Assembly: GCA_964516095.1 (NCBI GenBank)
Contig: CAZEYS010000013.1
Span: 1 to 28,730 of the forward strand
Reading direction: 5' to 3'
DNA length: 28,730 nt
Source of the DNA: Hydrogenothermus sp964516095
Lineage (GTDB): Bacteria > Aquificota > Aquificia > Aquificales > Hydrogenothermaceae
Shown: piece after piece, positions 16,709 through 24,000 of the stretch
Position numbering within the stretch: position 1 is the stretch's first letter
Layout of the letters: every line of letters starts with the position of its first letter
The notes under the pieces: model-generated
The model's input: only the letters and a program-made list of their open reading frames with translations
The model's database searches: none
Told to the model about the DNA's origin: nothing
Position numbers and translations under genes: made by a program

Positions 16709-17104
16709 TTATTTTATTAAATTAATAAGTATAAATGTTGTAAGAATACCAAGTATTAAAGCTAATAATGATAGTATTATAGACATACTTCTGTGCATTT
16801 CTCTATGATATTTTTCAATCAAAAAGTTATTTTCATCGTCTAAAAGTATTTTAAAAAGCTGTTTATCTATGTGCTTTGTGATTTTGTTGTTATTTAAATC
16901 TATCTCACCGATAAAGTACCATTTTTCTCTATGATGGAAATACATCTCTACCTTTAATTTACCGTTCTCGACTTCCCCTCTAATTTTATAAAAGTAAAAA
17001 TTTTTCTTTAGGTCTTTAAACTTGTTATCAGTAAGAAACTGTAAAAGTTTTTCTACTTTTTTATCTGCAGTTAAAGCTCCATTTAAATCTCTTAAAACAC
17101 CCAT
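16709..17104 (-). CDS. Small tail-anchored membrane protein of unknown function
   Basis: I do not recognise this 131-aa protein. About the first 105 residues are soluble and charged, with alternating beta-like segments (NFYFYKIRGEVENGKLKVEM, EKWYFIGEID). The last 25 residues form one hydrophobic helix (SIILSLLALILGILTTFILI) ending in Asn-Leu-Ile-Lys. There is no signal peptide, so it should be anchored in the inner membrane by its C-terminus with the bulk in the cytoplasm. The ATG follows the polX stop with no gap (TAAATG), so it is read from the polX transcript. Confidence 0.75.
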   Translation of the reverse strand: MGVLRDLNGALTADKKVEKLLQFLTDNKFKDLKKNFYFYKIRGEVENGKLKVEMYFHHREKWYFIGEIDLNNNKITKHIDKQLFKILLDDENNFLIEKYHREMHRSMSIILSLLALILGILTTFILINLIK

Positions 17105-18868
17105 TTATGTTTTTATTAAAATGCCGCCTAATTTTTTTCTTTTTTGGTTTACAAATTTTTGTATCTCTTTCCAGCTTTTTGTGTTTAATATGTCTTTTTT
17201 GGTAGCCCATCCTCTTCTTGCAAGACCAACACCAATTTCCATATAAGCAAAGTTTCCTAAATTATGGCTGTCTGTAGAGATGACTAATTTTACTCCTTCT
17301 TCAACACATTTTTTTATCCAAATGTCATCTAAGTCCATTCTTAACGGTTGTGCATTTATCTCAAGGGCAGTCCCTGTTTCTTTAGCCTTTTTTATTACGG
17401 CATCAATATCAAGGGGATAACCTTCTCTTACTCCAATTAGTCTTCCTGTTGGATGTCCAATAACATTTACATAAGGATTTTCCATGGCTTTTAAAATTCT
17501 GTCTGTATTATCTCTACTAAAATGTGAGTGTACAGAGGCAACTACCCAGTCCAACTTGGATAAAACTTCATCGGAAAGGTCTAAACTTCCATCTATTAGA
17601 ATATCTACTTCTATTCCTTTTTTGATAAAATCAAGTCCAAGCATTTTGTTTATCTGTTTTATTTCTTCTATTTCCTGTATCAGTTTTTCTTCGTCTAAAC
17701 CGTGTGCTACTCTTTGTGATTTTGAGTGGTCAGTTATCACTATATATTCGTATTTATAATGTTTTAAAACAAAATCGGCAATTTCCTTTATTGAAAAAGC
17801 TCCATCTGTCCATGTAGAATGAACATGCATGTCTCCTTTTATATCCTTTAATTCAACTAATTTAGGGAGTTTATGTTCTAACGCTGCTTCTATTTCTCCT
17901 CTATCTTCTCTTAGTTCGGGAGGGATAAAATCCATACCAACACTTTTATAAACACTTTCTTCAGTTTCTCCTGCTATTTTTTCTCCAGTATCTACTTTGT
18001 AAACCCCATACTCGTTTATTTTTAATCCTTTTTCTTTTGCAATCTCCCTTAAATGAACATTATGCTGTTTGGAACCTGTGAAATACTGAAGAGCTGCTCC
18101 AATTTCTTCCTTTTTAAATATTCTCAGGTCTACCTGTGTTTCTATTTTTTCTGTTTTGAAGATAATACTTGTTTTCTTAGGACCCTTTACAAGAACTTCC
18201 TTTACCTCTGGTAGAGCTGCAAAATAATCCATAATTTTCATCCTGTCTTCATCTTCGGAGACTACCAATATATCAATATCTCCAACGGTAGGTTTTCTTC
18301 TTCTTATACTTCCAGCAGTTTCTACAAACTGAACTTCTTTGAGTTTTCTTAATTGACTTTCTAAGTATCTTGAAACTTCAAGTGCATCCCATAAGAGCAT
18401 TCTTCTTTTGGATATTTCATACAACTGGATAGCTTTAAGCATCTTTTCCACTTTTTTCGGACCAAAGCCTTCCAGTTTTTCCACTCTTCCATCCTTCAGT
18501 GCTTGGATTAGTTCCTCTTTGGTTTTTATACCAAGTTCTTCATATATTTTCTTTAAGGTTTTAGGGCCAATACCTTGTAAATCAATCAGTTCTATAAAAT
18601 CCTCTGGTATTTGTTTTTTTAATTCCTCGTACTTTGATATCTTACCGTCTCTTATGTATTCAATAATTTTTGACGATATACTTGGACCTATTCCCTTTAT
18701 TTTATACAGCTTTCCTTCTTTTACGTAATTTCTTATATCATCAGGTAAATCTTCGATAATATGAGCAGCTCTCATATAGGCTCTTGCTCGAAATTCATCA
18801 TCTAAAAATTCATATATCGCTGCCATTTTCTTAAAAATATTTGCAAGGTCTTTATTTATGTTATACAT
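17105..18868 (-). CDS. polX: Family X DNA polymerase with PHP domain
   Basis: Gap-filling repair polymerase of the bacterial/archaeal PolX type, with an N-terminal polymerase and a C-terminal PHP domain. The 587 aa contain helix-hairpin-helix elements (IKGIGPSISSKI near 57-69; DLQGIGPKTLKKI near 96-108). The nucleotidyltransferase site is AGSIRRRKPTVGDIDIL, with Asp197 and Asp199, and Asp247 as third metal ligand. The PHP domain has MHVHSTWTDG (His348, His350), ITDHS and STDSHN, expected to bind metals for 3'-5' exonuclease or AP-endonuclease activity. All catalytic acids are present. ATG at 18868 with AGAGGT upstream; divergent from ribD. Confidence 0.95.
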   Translation of the reverse strand: MYNINKDLANIFKKMAAIYEFLDDEFRARAYMRAAHIIEDLPDDIRNYVKEGKLYKIKGIGPSISSKIIEYIRDGKISKYEELKKQIPEDFIELIDLQGIGPKTLKKIYEELGIKTKEELIQALKDGRVEKLEGFGPKKVEKMLKAIQLYEISKRRMLLWDALEVSRYLESQLRKLKEVQFVETAGSIRRRKPTVGDIDILVVSEDEDRMKIMDYFAALPEVKEVLVKGPKKTSIIFKTEKIETQVDLRIFKKEEIGAALQYFTGSKQHNVHLREIAKEKGLKINEYGVYKVDTGEKIAGETEESVYKSVGMDFIPPELREDRGEIEAALEHKLPKLVELKDIKGDMHVHSTWTDGAFSIKEIADFVLKHYKYEYIVITDHSKSQRVAHGLDEEKLIQEIEEIKQINKMLGLDFIKKGIEVDILIDGSLDLSDEVLSKLDWVVASVHSHFSRDNTDRILKAMENPYVNVIGHPTGRLIGVREGYPLDIDAVIKKAKETGTALEINAQPLRMDLDDIWIKKCVEEGVKLVISTDSHNLGNFAYMEIGVGLARRGWATKKDILNTKSWKEIQKFVNQKRKKLGGILIKT

Positions 18869-18926
18869 TTTTAACCTCTACTACTTTTTTCTTTTTAAAA
18901 TTAAACTAAAATTTAATGGTATGCAA

Positions 18927-20024
18927 ATGGATGACAAGTTCTTTATGAAAGAAGCTATTAAATTGGCAAAAAAAGCAAAAGGATATACCCATCCTAACCC
19001 TACAGTTGGAGCTGTTATTGTTAAAGACGGGAAAATAATTGGAAAAGGGTATCATAAAAAGGCAGGTATGCCACACGCTGAAGTTGAAGCTATTGAGGAT
19101 GCACTATCCAAAAAACAGTCATTAGAAGGTGCTACTATTTATGTAACACTCGAACCATGTTGTCATTATGGTAAAACACCTCCCTGCACAAATGCCATAC
19201 TTAACACTGGAATAAAAAGGGTCGTCATTGCCACTTTAGATCCTAACCCTAAAGTTTCAGGGAAAGGAGTTCAAATACTTCGTAATTCCGGTTTAGACGT
19301 TAAAGTTGGAGTATTAGAAGATGAAGCCAAACAATTAAATGAGGATTTCTTTGTATTCATCAAAGAAAAAAGACCATTTATACATCTCAAATGGGCTCAG
19401 AGCATAGATGGAAAAATCTCTACTTTTACTGGTAGTTCTAAATGGATAACTGGGAAAAAAGCCAGAAAGCACGTCCATAAAATGAGAAAACAGGCAACTG
19501 CTGTTATGGTTGGGACAAACACAGCACTTAAAGATAATCCTTCCCTTACTGTAAGATACGTAAAATCACAAAAACAGCCTGTTCGCGTTCTTATAGATAA
19601 GAAATTAATAATTCCAGATAATTACAATATTCTAAATGAGGATACTAAAACTATAATCTTCACTTCTGAACTGGCTGATAAATCAAAATTAGAACGTCTG
19701 GCGAAAAGATCTCATATTGAGATTATCCAGCTACCTTTAAAAAATGATAAATTTGCAATTGATGATATACTCAAAAATCTGTATGAAAGAGATATTGTTC
19801 ATCTTTTGATAGAAGGAGGAAAAGACATAATTACTGATTTTATAAGAAATAGACTGTTTGATAAAATATCTGTGTTTATTGCTCCTAAAATAATTGGAGA
19901 AGAAGGCGTATCTTGTGTAGGTAAACTAGGCATTGATGATATTAATAAAGCCGTAAAACTAAAGAAAAATTCAGTAAAAACCTTTGGTGAGGATGTTTTA
20001 TTGGAGTTTTATCCTGAAAAATAA
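18927..20024 (+). CDS. ribD: Bifunctional riboflavin biosynthesis deaminase/reductase
   Basis: Carries out the deamination and then side-chain reduction of the pyrimidine intermediate in riboflavin synthesis. The N-terminal zinc deaminase has PHAEVEA and LEPCCHYGKTPPC (His, Cys, Cys ligands and catalytic Glu). The C-terminal reductase has KWAQSIDGKIST and LIEGGKDIITDF. The frame is open back to 18858, but relatives begin near MDDKFFMKEAI, so I place the start at the ATG at 18927 (365 aa; E. coli RibD is 367). The ATG at 18921 is equally possible. No strong Shine-Dalgarno is visible and no FMN riboswitch precedes it. No other rib gene is adjacent. Confidence 0.94.
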   Translation: MDDKFFMKEAIKLAKKAKGYTHPNPTVGAVIVKDGKIIGKGYHKKAGMPHAEVEAIEDALSKKQSLEGATIYVTLEPCCHYGKTPPCTNAILNTGIKRVVIATLDPNPKVSGKGVQILRNSGLDVKVGVLEDEAKQLNEDFFVFIKEKRPFIHLKWAQSIDGKISTFTGSSKWITGKKARKHVHKMRKQATAVMVGTNTALKDNPSLTVRYVKSQKQPVRVLIDKKLIIPDNYNILNEDTKTIIFTSELADKSKLERLAKRSHIEIIQLPLKNDKFAIDDILKNLYERDIVHLLIEGGKDIITDFIRNRLFDKISVFIAPKIIGEEGVSCVGKLGIDDINKAVKLKKNSVKTFGEDVLLEFYPEK

Positions 20025-20617
20025 TTCCTAATATTCTTTACAAGAACATTTTTAACTTCATCCACAGAAACTCCTATATAATCGGACATATTAACAACTG
20101 GAGTGTTTATTCCACATGGGTTTATAAAAGAGAAAAATTTCTTGTCTACATTTACGTTTAAAGATGAACCATGAAGGGTAATATATTTTGAAACTTTAAC
20201 TCCAACAAAACCTATTTTCCCATCGTTAGTAAAAACACCTGGATAACCTTTCTTTCTAAAAGCTTTAATCTCAAAGTAATTGCATGTGTCTATAATTATC
20301 TGCTCTAAAGTATTTACGTAATCTTTTACAGACAGTTTGTAGTTTCTCAAATCTATGATAGGGTATATTACCAATTGTCCAGGTCCATGGAATGTTACAC
20401 TTCCTCCTCTTTCTATTTCTAAAATCGGTATTTCATCAGGTATACCATAAATGTGTTCTTTCTTGGTTCTTTTACCACATGTGTATACTGGATAATGTTC
20501 TCCTATGAAGATAAAATCTTCTTTCAAATCATTGTTGATTTTTTTATTAAAAATATCTTGTTTTTCTTTAATCAAATCTGTGTAATCTTTTCTTTTAAAG
20601 TCTATAATATTTAACAT
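20009..20617 (-). CDS. lipB: Octanoyl-ACP:protein octanoyltransferase
   Basis: Transfers octanoate from acyl carrier protein to lipoyl domains, the first step of de novo lipoate assembly before LipA. The 202 aa carry RGGSVTFHGPGQ (residues 70-81), GKIGFVGVKVS with the catalytic Lys134, HGSSLNVN, and INPCG with the acyl-accepting Cys168. Length and motifs are complete. ATG at 20617 with AAGGT 7 nt upstream. Its end overlaps ribD by 16 bp in convergent orientation, and its start is 27 bp from the divergent JAMM gene. Confidence 0.95.
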   Translation of the reverse strand: MLNIIDFKRKDYTDLIKEKQDIFNKKINNDLKEDFIFIGEHYPVYTCGKRTKKEHIYGIPDEIPILEIERGGSVTFHGPGQLVIYPIIDLRNYKLSVKDYVNTLEQIIIDTCNYFEIKAFRKKGYPGVFTNDGKIGFVGVKVSKYITLHGSSLNVNVDKKFFSFINPCGINTPVVNMSDYIGVSVDEVKNVLVKNIRNYFSG

Positions 20618-20656
20618 TCAACAAACCTTATTTGAGAGGATATTATGCTTATTATA
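20603..20656. promoter_or_regulatory. Face-to-face -10 elements for lipB and the JAMM gene
   Basis: TATAAT on the plus strand (20603-20608) lies inside the first codons of lipB and suits the JAMM gene, start site near 20615. TATAAT on the minus strand (20656-20651) lies inside the first codons of the JAMM gene and suits lipB, start site near 20644. Neither has a good -35. Confidence 0.4.
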
Positions 20657-21070
20657 AAAGAAAATCAGATCAAAGAGATAGAAAAACAGGGAGAGAAGGG
20701 TTATCCATTTGAGATATGTGGTTTTTTACTGGGAAACATAGATTACCAGAATGACACTAGAGAAGTAAAAGAAATTTTTCAAGTAGAAAATCAGAATAAG
20801 GAACGGGCAAATGATAGATTTGAAATTTCACCACAGGACTATTTAAAAGTAGAAAAATATGCAGATGAAAATAATTTAAGTATAGTTGGCATATATCATA
20901 CTCATCCAGACCATCCTGATAGACCTTCTCAAACAGACCTTATGTTTGCACAGCCCGATATGTCCTATATTATAATGTCTATTGAAAATGGAAAAGCTAA
21001 AAGTTTTAAAAGCTGGGTTTTAAATTTAGATAAAAATGAATTTGAAGAAGAGGAAGTGAAAATTATATAA
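20645..21070 (+). CDS. JAMM/MPN-type zinc metalloprotease (Mov34 family)
   Basis: A 141-aa single-domain JAMM protein. Glu23 (PFEICGFLLG) is the catalytic glutamate. HTHPDHPDRPSQTD matches the H-x-H-x7-S-x2-D motif exactly (His85, His87, Ser95, Asp98), so an active zinc peptidase or isopeptidase is predicted. Bacterial members often remove C-terminal extensions from ThiS/MoaD-like sulfur carriers or act with cysteine synthase in sulfur transfer, but no such partner is encoded nearby. ATG preceded by GAGAGGA with 4 nt spacing. Substrate unknown. Confidence 0.88.
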   Translation: MLIIKENQIKEIEKQGEKGYPFEICGFLLGNIDYQNDTREVKEIFQVENQNKERANDRFEISPQDYLKVEKYADENNLSIVGIYHTHPDHPDRPSQTDLMFAQPDMSYIIMSIENGKAKSFKSWVLNLDKNEFEEEEVKII

Positions 21071-21089
21071 AAGCGGGCAAGAGGCCCGC
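21069..21089 (-). terminator. Terminator of the cold-shock gene
   Basis: GCGGGC (21073-21078) pairs with GCCCGC (21084-21089) around a 5-nt loop. On the minus strand it is followed by TTTTATAT, 22 nt after the csp stop codon. It also lies just beyond the convergent JAMM stop and may end that transcript, though without a clear T run on the plus side. Confidence 0.7.
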
Positions 21090-21110
21090 CTACAATCTTT
21101 AAAATAATAA

Positions 21111-21317
21111 TTATATTTTTCTAACAGATTGTGCTCTTGGTCCTTTTTCTTCTTCAACAACTTCGAATTCTACTTTTTCACCTTCTTCAAGGTTTTTGAA
21201 ACCTTCGCCTTCAATAGCAGAGTAGTGAACGAAGATGTCTCCTTGGTTGTCATCTCTTGTGATGAAACCAAATCCTTTCTTTGAGTTGAACCATTTTACT
21301 GTTCCTGTGATACGCAC
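21111..21317 (-). CDS. CspA-family cold-shock protein
   Basis: A 68-aa single OB-fold protein that binds single-stranded RNA and DNA and acts as an RNA chaperone. Both nucleic-acid-binding motifs are intact: KGFGFI (RNP1) and DIFVHYSAI (RNP2), after the usual GTVKWFNSKKG opening. The start is GTG with GGAGG (21331-21327) 9 nt upstream; no in-frame ATG exists. Monocistronic, with a near-consensus promoter, a leader of about 140 nt and a strong terminator, so high expression controlled after transcription is likely. Confidence 0.95.
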   Translation of the reverse strand: MRITGTVKWFNSKKGFGFITRDDNQGDIFVHYSAIEGEGFKNLEEGEKVEFEVVEEEKGPRAQSVRKI

Positions 21318-21460
21318 GACAAAATACCTCCAAAAAAATATTACTTAACTTCTTCCGTGCTTAGTGAAGAAGTTTAAAGAAACAACCTGATGAAAGGAAG
21401 AGAATTTTTTGATGCTCCCCCATCTTTTTGTGAAGCTATTTCTCTAAACGTCTTCTACCA
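21318..21460 (-). promoter_or_regulatory. Structured 5' leader of the cold-shock gene
   Basis: From the predicted start site near 21460 to the GTG there are about 143 nt with no plausible reading frame. The strongest element is a perfect 9-bp inverted repeat: on the RNA AACTTCTTC (21374-21366), a 10-nt loop, then GAAGAAGTT (21355-21347), 15 nt before the Shine-Dalgarno. A TCTTCC further upstream (21401-21396) could pair instead with GGAAGA in the same hairpin, giving mutually exclusive folds. Long, switchable leaders are known for E. coli cspA; temperature control here is inference. Confidence 0.55.
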
Positions 21461-21466
21461 TCTATA

Positions 21467-21495
21467 ATTATGTACCTATTTTTGCAGTTTGTCAA
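21467..21495 (-). promoter_or_regulatory. Sigma-70 promoter of the cold-shock gene
   Basis: Perfect -35 TTGACA (21495-21490), 17-bp spacer, -10 CATAAT (21472-21467; five of six). This is the best promoter match in the window. It directly follows the pyk stop and a T-rich stretch on the same strand. Confidence 0.75.
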
Positions 21496-21522
21496 CAAAA
21501 AAAGCTTGGAAGTTTATAGTGT

Positions 21523-22950
21523 TTAACACTCCTTTTTAATCATGTATTCAACATCTATTTTATCTAAAAGTCTTATTATACTGGTTGACCCAGTTACTCC
21601 TCCAATAAATCCAACAAGTGCTACTATTTTATCTTCAAGAGAAAAATCTTTTTCATAAGCCTTTTTTACAAAACTACAAAGTAATTTTTCAGAGTCAACT
21701 TCGCTTTCTATATACATATAAGGAATTATTCCCCAAACTATATTTAATCTTCTAAGGGTTTTCAAATCATGTGTTATTGCAAGTATTGGACTTTCTGGAC
21801 GGAATTTAGCAACATACTTTGCTGTTCTTCCAGAACGGGTAAAAGCGGCAATGGCAGATGCACCTATGTTTTTAGATAGCTTTGTAGCAGAATAAGCAAT
21901 AGAAGATGTTTTATCGTTTTTAGTCTGATACTCTTTGTAGTATGGATATATCTTTTCTGCTTCTATTATCGTTCTTTTCATTACTTCTACTGCTTCCACA
22001 GGATATTTTCCAACTGCAGTTTCATCAGATAACATAACAGCATCTGTTCCGTCTAAAACAGCATTTGCAATATCAGAAACTTCAGCTCTTGTGGGCCTTG
22101 GAGAGTTTAACATTGAAGTTAACATCTGAGTGGCAGTTATAACAGGAATTCCCTGTTCATTACATTTTTTTATAACCATTTTCTGTATTATTGGAACTTT
22201 TTCAACATCTATTTCAACACCTAAATCTCCTCTGGCAACCATTATCCCATCTGAAACAGATATTATCTCGTCAATGTTATCAACTGCTTCGTGTTTTTCT
22301 ATCTTTGCAAATAATGGCTGGTCTCCACCAAAATTTTTTATTATTTCTTTTGCTTTTAATACATCTTCTTTATTTTTAACAAAGGATAAAGCTATTATAT
22401 CTATCCCTTCTTTTACACCAAATTCTATGTCCTTTATGTCTTTTTCGGTAAGTGCTGATATATCTAATTTTACTTTAGGAAAGTTAATTCCTTTCCGTGA
22501 AGAAACAACACCTCCAACTATAACTTTCGCCAGTACTCCTTCTTCATCTTTCCCTATAACTTCCAGACGAATTATACCGTCTGCTATGTAAATCCGGTCT
22601 CCTTTTTTAAGTTTGTCTAATATTTCTGGATGGTTAATGCTTATTTTTTCTTTTGTTCCTACAACCTCTTCTTTTACGATTTTTATAATATCTCCGTAGT
22701 GTAAATCAAACGGTTCTTTAACTTCTCCTATTCTTATTTTGGGGCCAGATAAATCCTGAAGGACTGCAACTTGTTTGTTTAACTGGTTTGATACTTTTCT
22801 TACTATTTGAAGATTTCTTCTGTGTGTTTCATGGTCTGAATGGGAAAAGTTAAACCTAAAAACATCAACACCTGCTTTAATTAACTGTTTTATTTTTTCT
22901 TCTGTAGCTGTTGCAGGGCCTATAGTTGCTACTATTTTTGTTTTTTTCAT
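21523..22950 (-). CDS. pyk: Pyruvate kinase
   Basis: Converts PEP and ADP to pyruvate and ATP. About 475 aa with the standard barrel: KIVATIGPAT, RFNFSHSDHE, MVARGDLGVEID and the long TQMLTSML...RPTRAEVSDIANAVLDG signature region. The C-terminal allosteric domain includes SGRTAKYVAKFRP. No extra PEP-utilising domain. I prefer the ATG at 22950, since GGAG inside the cheB end lies 9 nt upstream, over a TTG at 22965. One nucleotide separates it from the cheB stop, so it is read with the chemosensory operon. Confidence 0.95.
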   Translation of the reverse strand: MKKTKIVATIGPATATEEKIKQLIKAGVDVFRFNFSHSDHETHRRNLQIVRKVSNQLNKQVAVLQDLSGPKIRIGEVKEPFDLHYGDIIKIVKEEVVGTKEKISINHPEILDKLKKGDRIYIADGIIRLEVIGKDEEGVLAKVIVGGVVSSRKGINFPKVKLDISALTEKDIKDIEFGVKEGIDIIALSFVKNKEDVLKAKEIIKNFGGDQPLFAKIEKHEAVDNIDEIISVSDGIMVARGDLGVEIDVEKVPIIQKMVIKKCNEQGIPVITATQMLTSMLNSPRPTRAEVSDIANAVLDGTDAVMLSDETAVGKYPVEAVEVMKRTIIEAEKIYPYYKEYQTKNDKTSSIAYSATKLSKNIGASAIAAFTRSGRTAKYVAKFRPESPILAITHDLKTLRRLNIVWGIIPYMYIESEVDSEKLLCSFVKKAYEKDFSLEDKIVALVGFIGGVTGSTSIIRLLDKIDVEYMIKKEC

Positions 22951-22951
22951 C

Positions 22952-23995
22952 TTACTTTTCTCCAAGTTTTAATATTTCTTCTACTATTTTAGGAAAAGGT
23001 AATACTTTTGTTGCACCACCTCTTAGGTATGCTTCTTTGGGCATACCATATACAACTGCTGTTTCTTCACTTTCTGCTATAGTATAAGCTCCAGCTTTTT
23101 TTAAAGCAACCATACCTTCTGCTCCATCATCCCCTATTCCTGTTAAAAGGACAGCGACTATTTTTTTGGGGTCGATAACTTTAAGAGCAGATAAAAACAT
23201 CTCATCAACTGATGGAACAAAAAATCTTTTTGAAGTATTTGGTGCAAGTTTTGTTATCACTGTATTATCTTCTTCTCTTCTTGCAAAGTGCAGATGCCAC
23301 CCTCCCTTTCCTATTATTGCCTTTCCCTTAACAACTTCTTCTCCATTTTTTGCTTCTACTACTTTCAGTTTGGAGATTGAATTTAATCGTTCTGCAAATC
23401 TCTTTGTAAAATTTTTCGGCATATGCTGAACAATACATAAAGGATATGGATAATTTTCTGGTAATGTCCTTAATATTGTTTCAATGAGGCGAGGTCCTCC
23501 TGTTGATGCTCCAATCAAGATATATTTCAAGTCATCCTTTGGTTTGTACAAACTGAGCTTTACTTCTTTTATGTTTTTTAAATCTTTTTTTAGACTTTTA
23601 GGTTTATTTAGCAAAACCTTTATTTTTGGAATTTTTAAAATCTGGCTAATTTTTTCTTCTATTTCTTTTTCTTTGGTTTGAAGTGATATTCCTACTTTAG
23701 AAGGCTTTACTATGTAATCTAAGGCTCCTGCTTCCAGAGCTTTTAATATTTTTTCTTCGTTTTCTTCACTGGCTATTACCAGTGTTCGAGTTGGCTTTCT
23801 GGCAATTATATTTTTTATCAGCTGTGTAGGGTCTATATCTAAGGTGTCAAGGTCTAATATTATTAAATCATATGTACTTTGAATTTCTTCAATATTTTTT
23901 GCAAATTCTGAGTTGTAATTGTTCTTTTCTATTATTTTTTTTAAAAAGTTTCTAACTAAAGGTGATTTTGATACTACTAGAATATTTTTCTTCAA
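22952..23995 (-). CDS. cheB: Chemoreceptor methylesterase CheB with degenerate receiver
   Basis: Removes methyl groups from (and deamidates) glutamates of chemoreceptors. The 347 aa have an N-terminal receiver (about 1-115), a linker, and a C-terminal CheB esterase with catalytic Ser164 (GASTGGP), His191 (VQHMP) and the Asp of LLTGIGDDGAEGM. In the receiver the phospho-acceptor Asp48, Ser76 and Lys97 are in place. The usual Asp-Asp pair that binds magnesium is Ser9-Lys10, so phosphorylation control may be lost or changed. Start TTG; AGGAG is 13 nt upstream inside the preceding gene, and the intergenic gap is 5 nt. Follows the GGDEF-EAL gene. Confidence 0.92.
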   Translation of the reverse strand: MKKNILVVSKSPLVRNFLKKIIEKNNYNSEFAKNIEEIQSTYDLIILDLDTLDIDPTQLIKNIIARKPTRTLVIASEENEEKILKALEAGALDYIVKPSKVGISLQTKEKEIEEKISQILKIPKIKVLLNKPKSLKKDLKNIKEVKLSLYKPKDDLKYILIGASTGGPRLIETILRTLPENYPYPLCIVQHMPKNFTKRFAERLNSISKLKVVEAKNGEEVVKGKAIIGKGGWHLHFARREEDNTVITKLAPNTSKRFFVPSVDEMFLSALKVIDPKKIVAVLLTGIGDDGAEGMVALKKAGAYTIAESEETAVVYGMPKEAYLRGGATKVLPFPKIVEEILKLGEK

Positions 23996-24000
23996 ACTAT

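Noticed and set aside
18869..18926. FMN riboswitch before ribD
   Set aside because: The gap is only about 50 nt and AT-rich; none of the conserved RFN-element sequence or helices fits.
21496..21530. Intrinsic terminator after pyk (AGTGT-TAA-ACACT, then CTTCCAAG and TTTTTTT)
   Set aside because: The stem is only 5 bp with a 3-nt loop and lies well before the T run; the second stem is 3-4 bp. Possible but too weak to annotate.
22130..22591. Open frame of 153 codons on the plus strand
   Set aside because: Antisense to the well-supported pyk gene; Ser/Ile/Phe-rich sequence without any domain or start signal.
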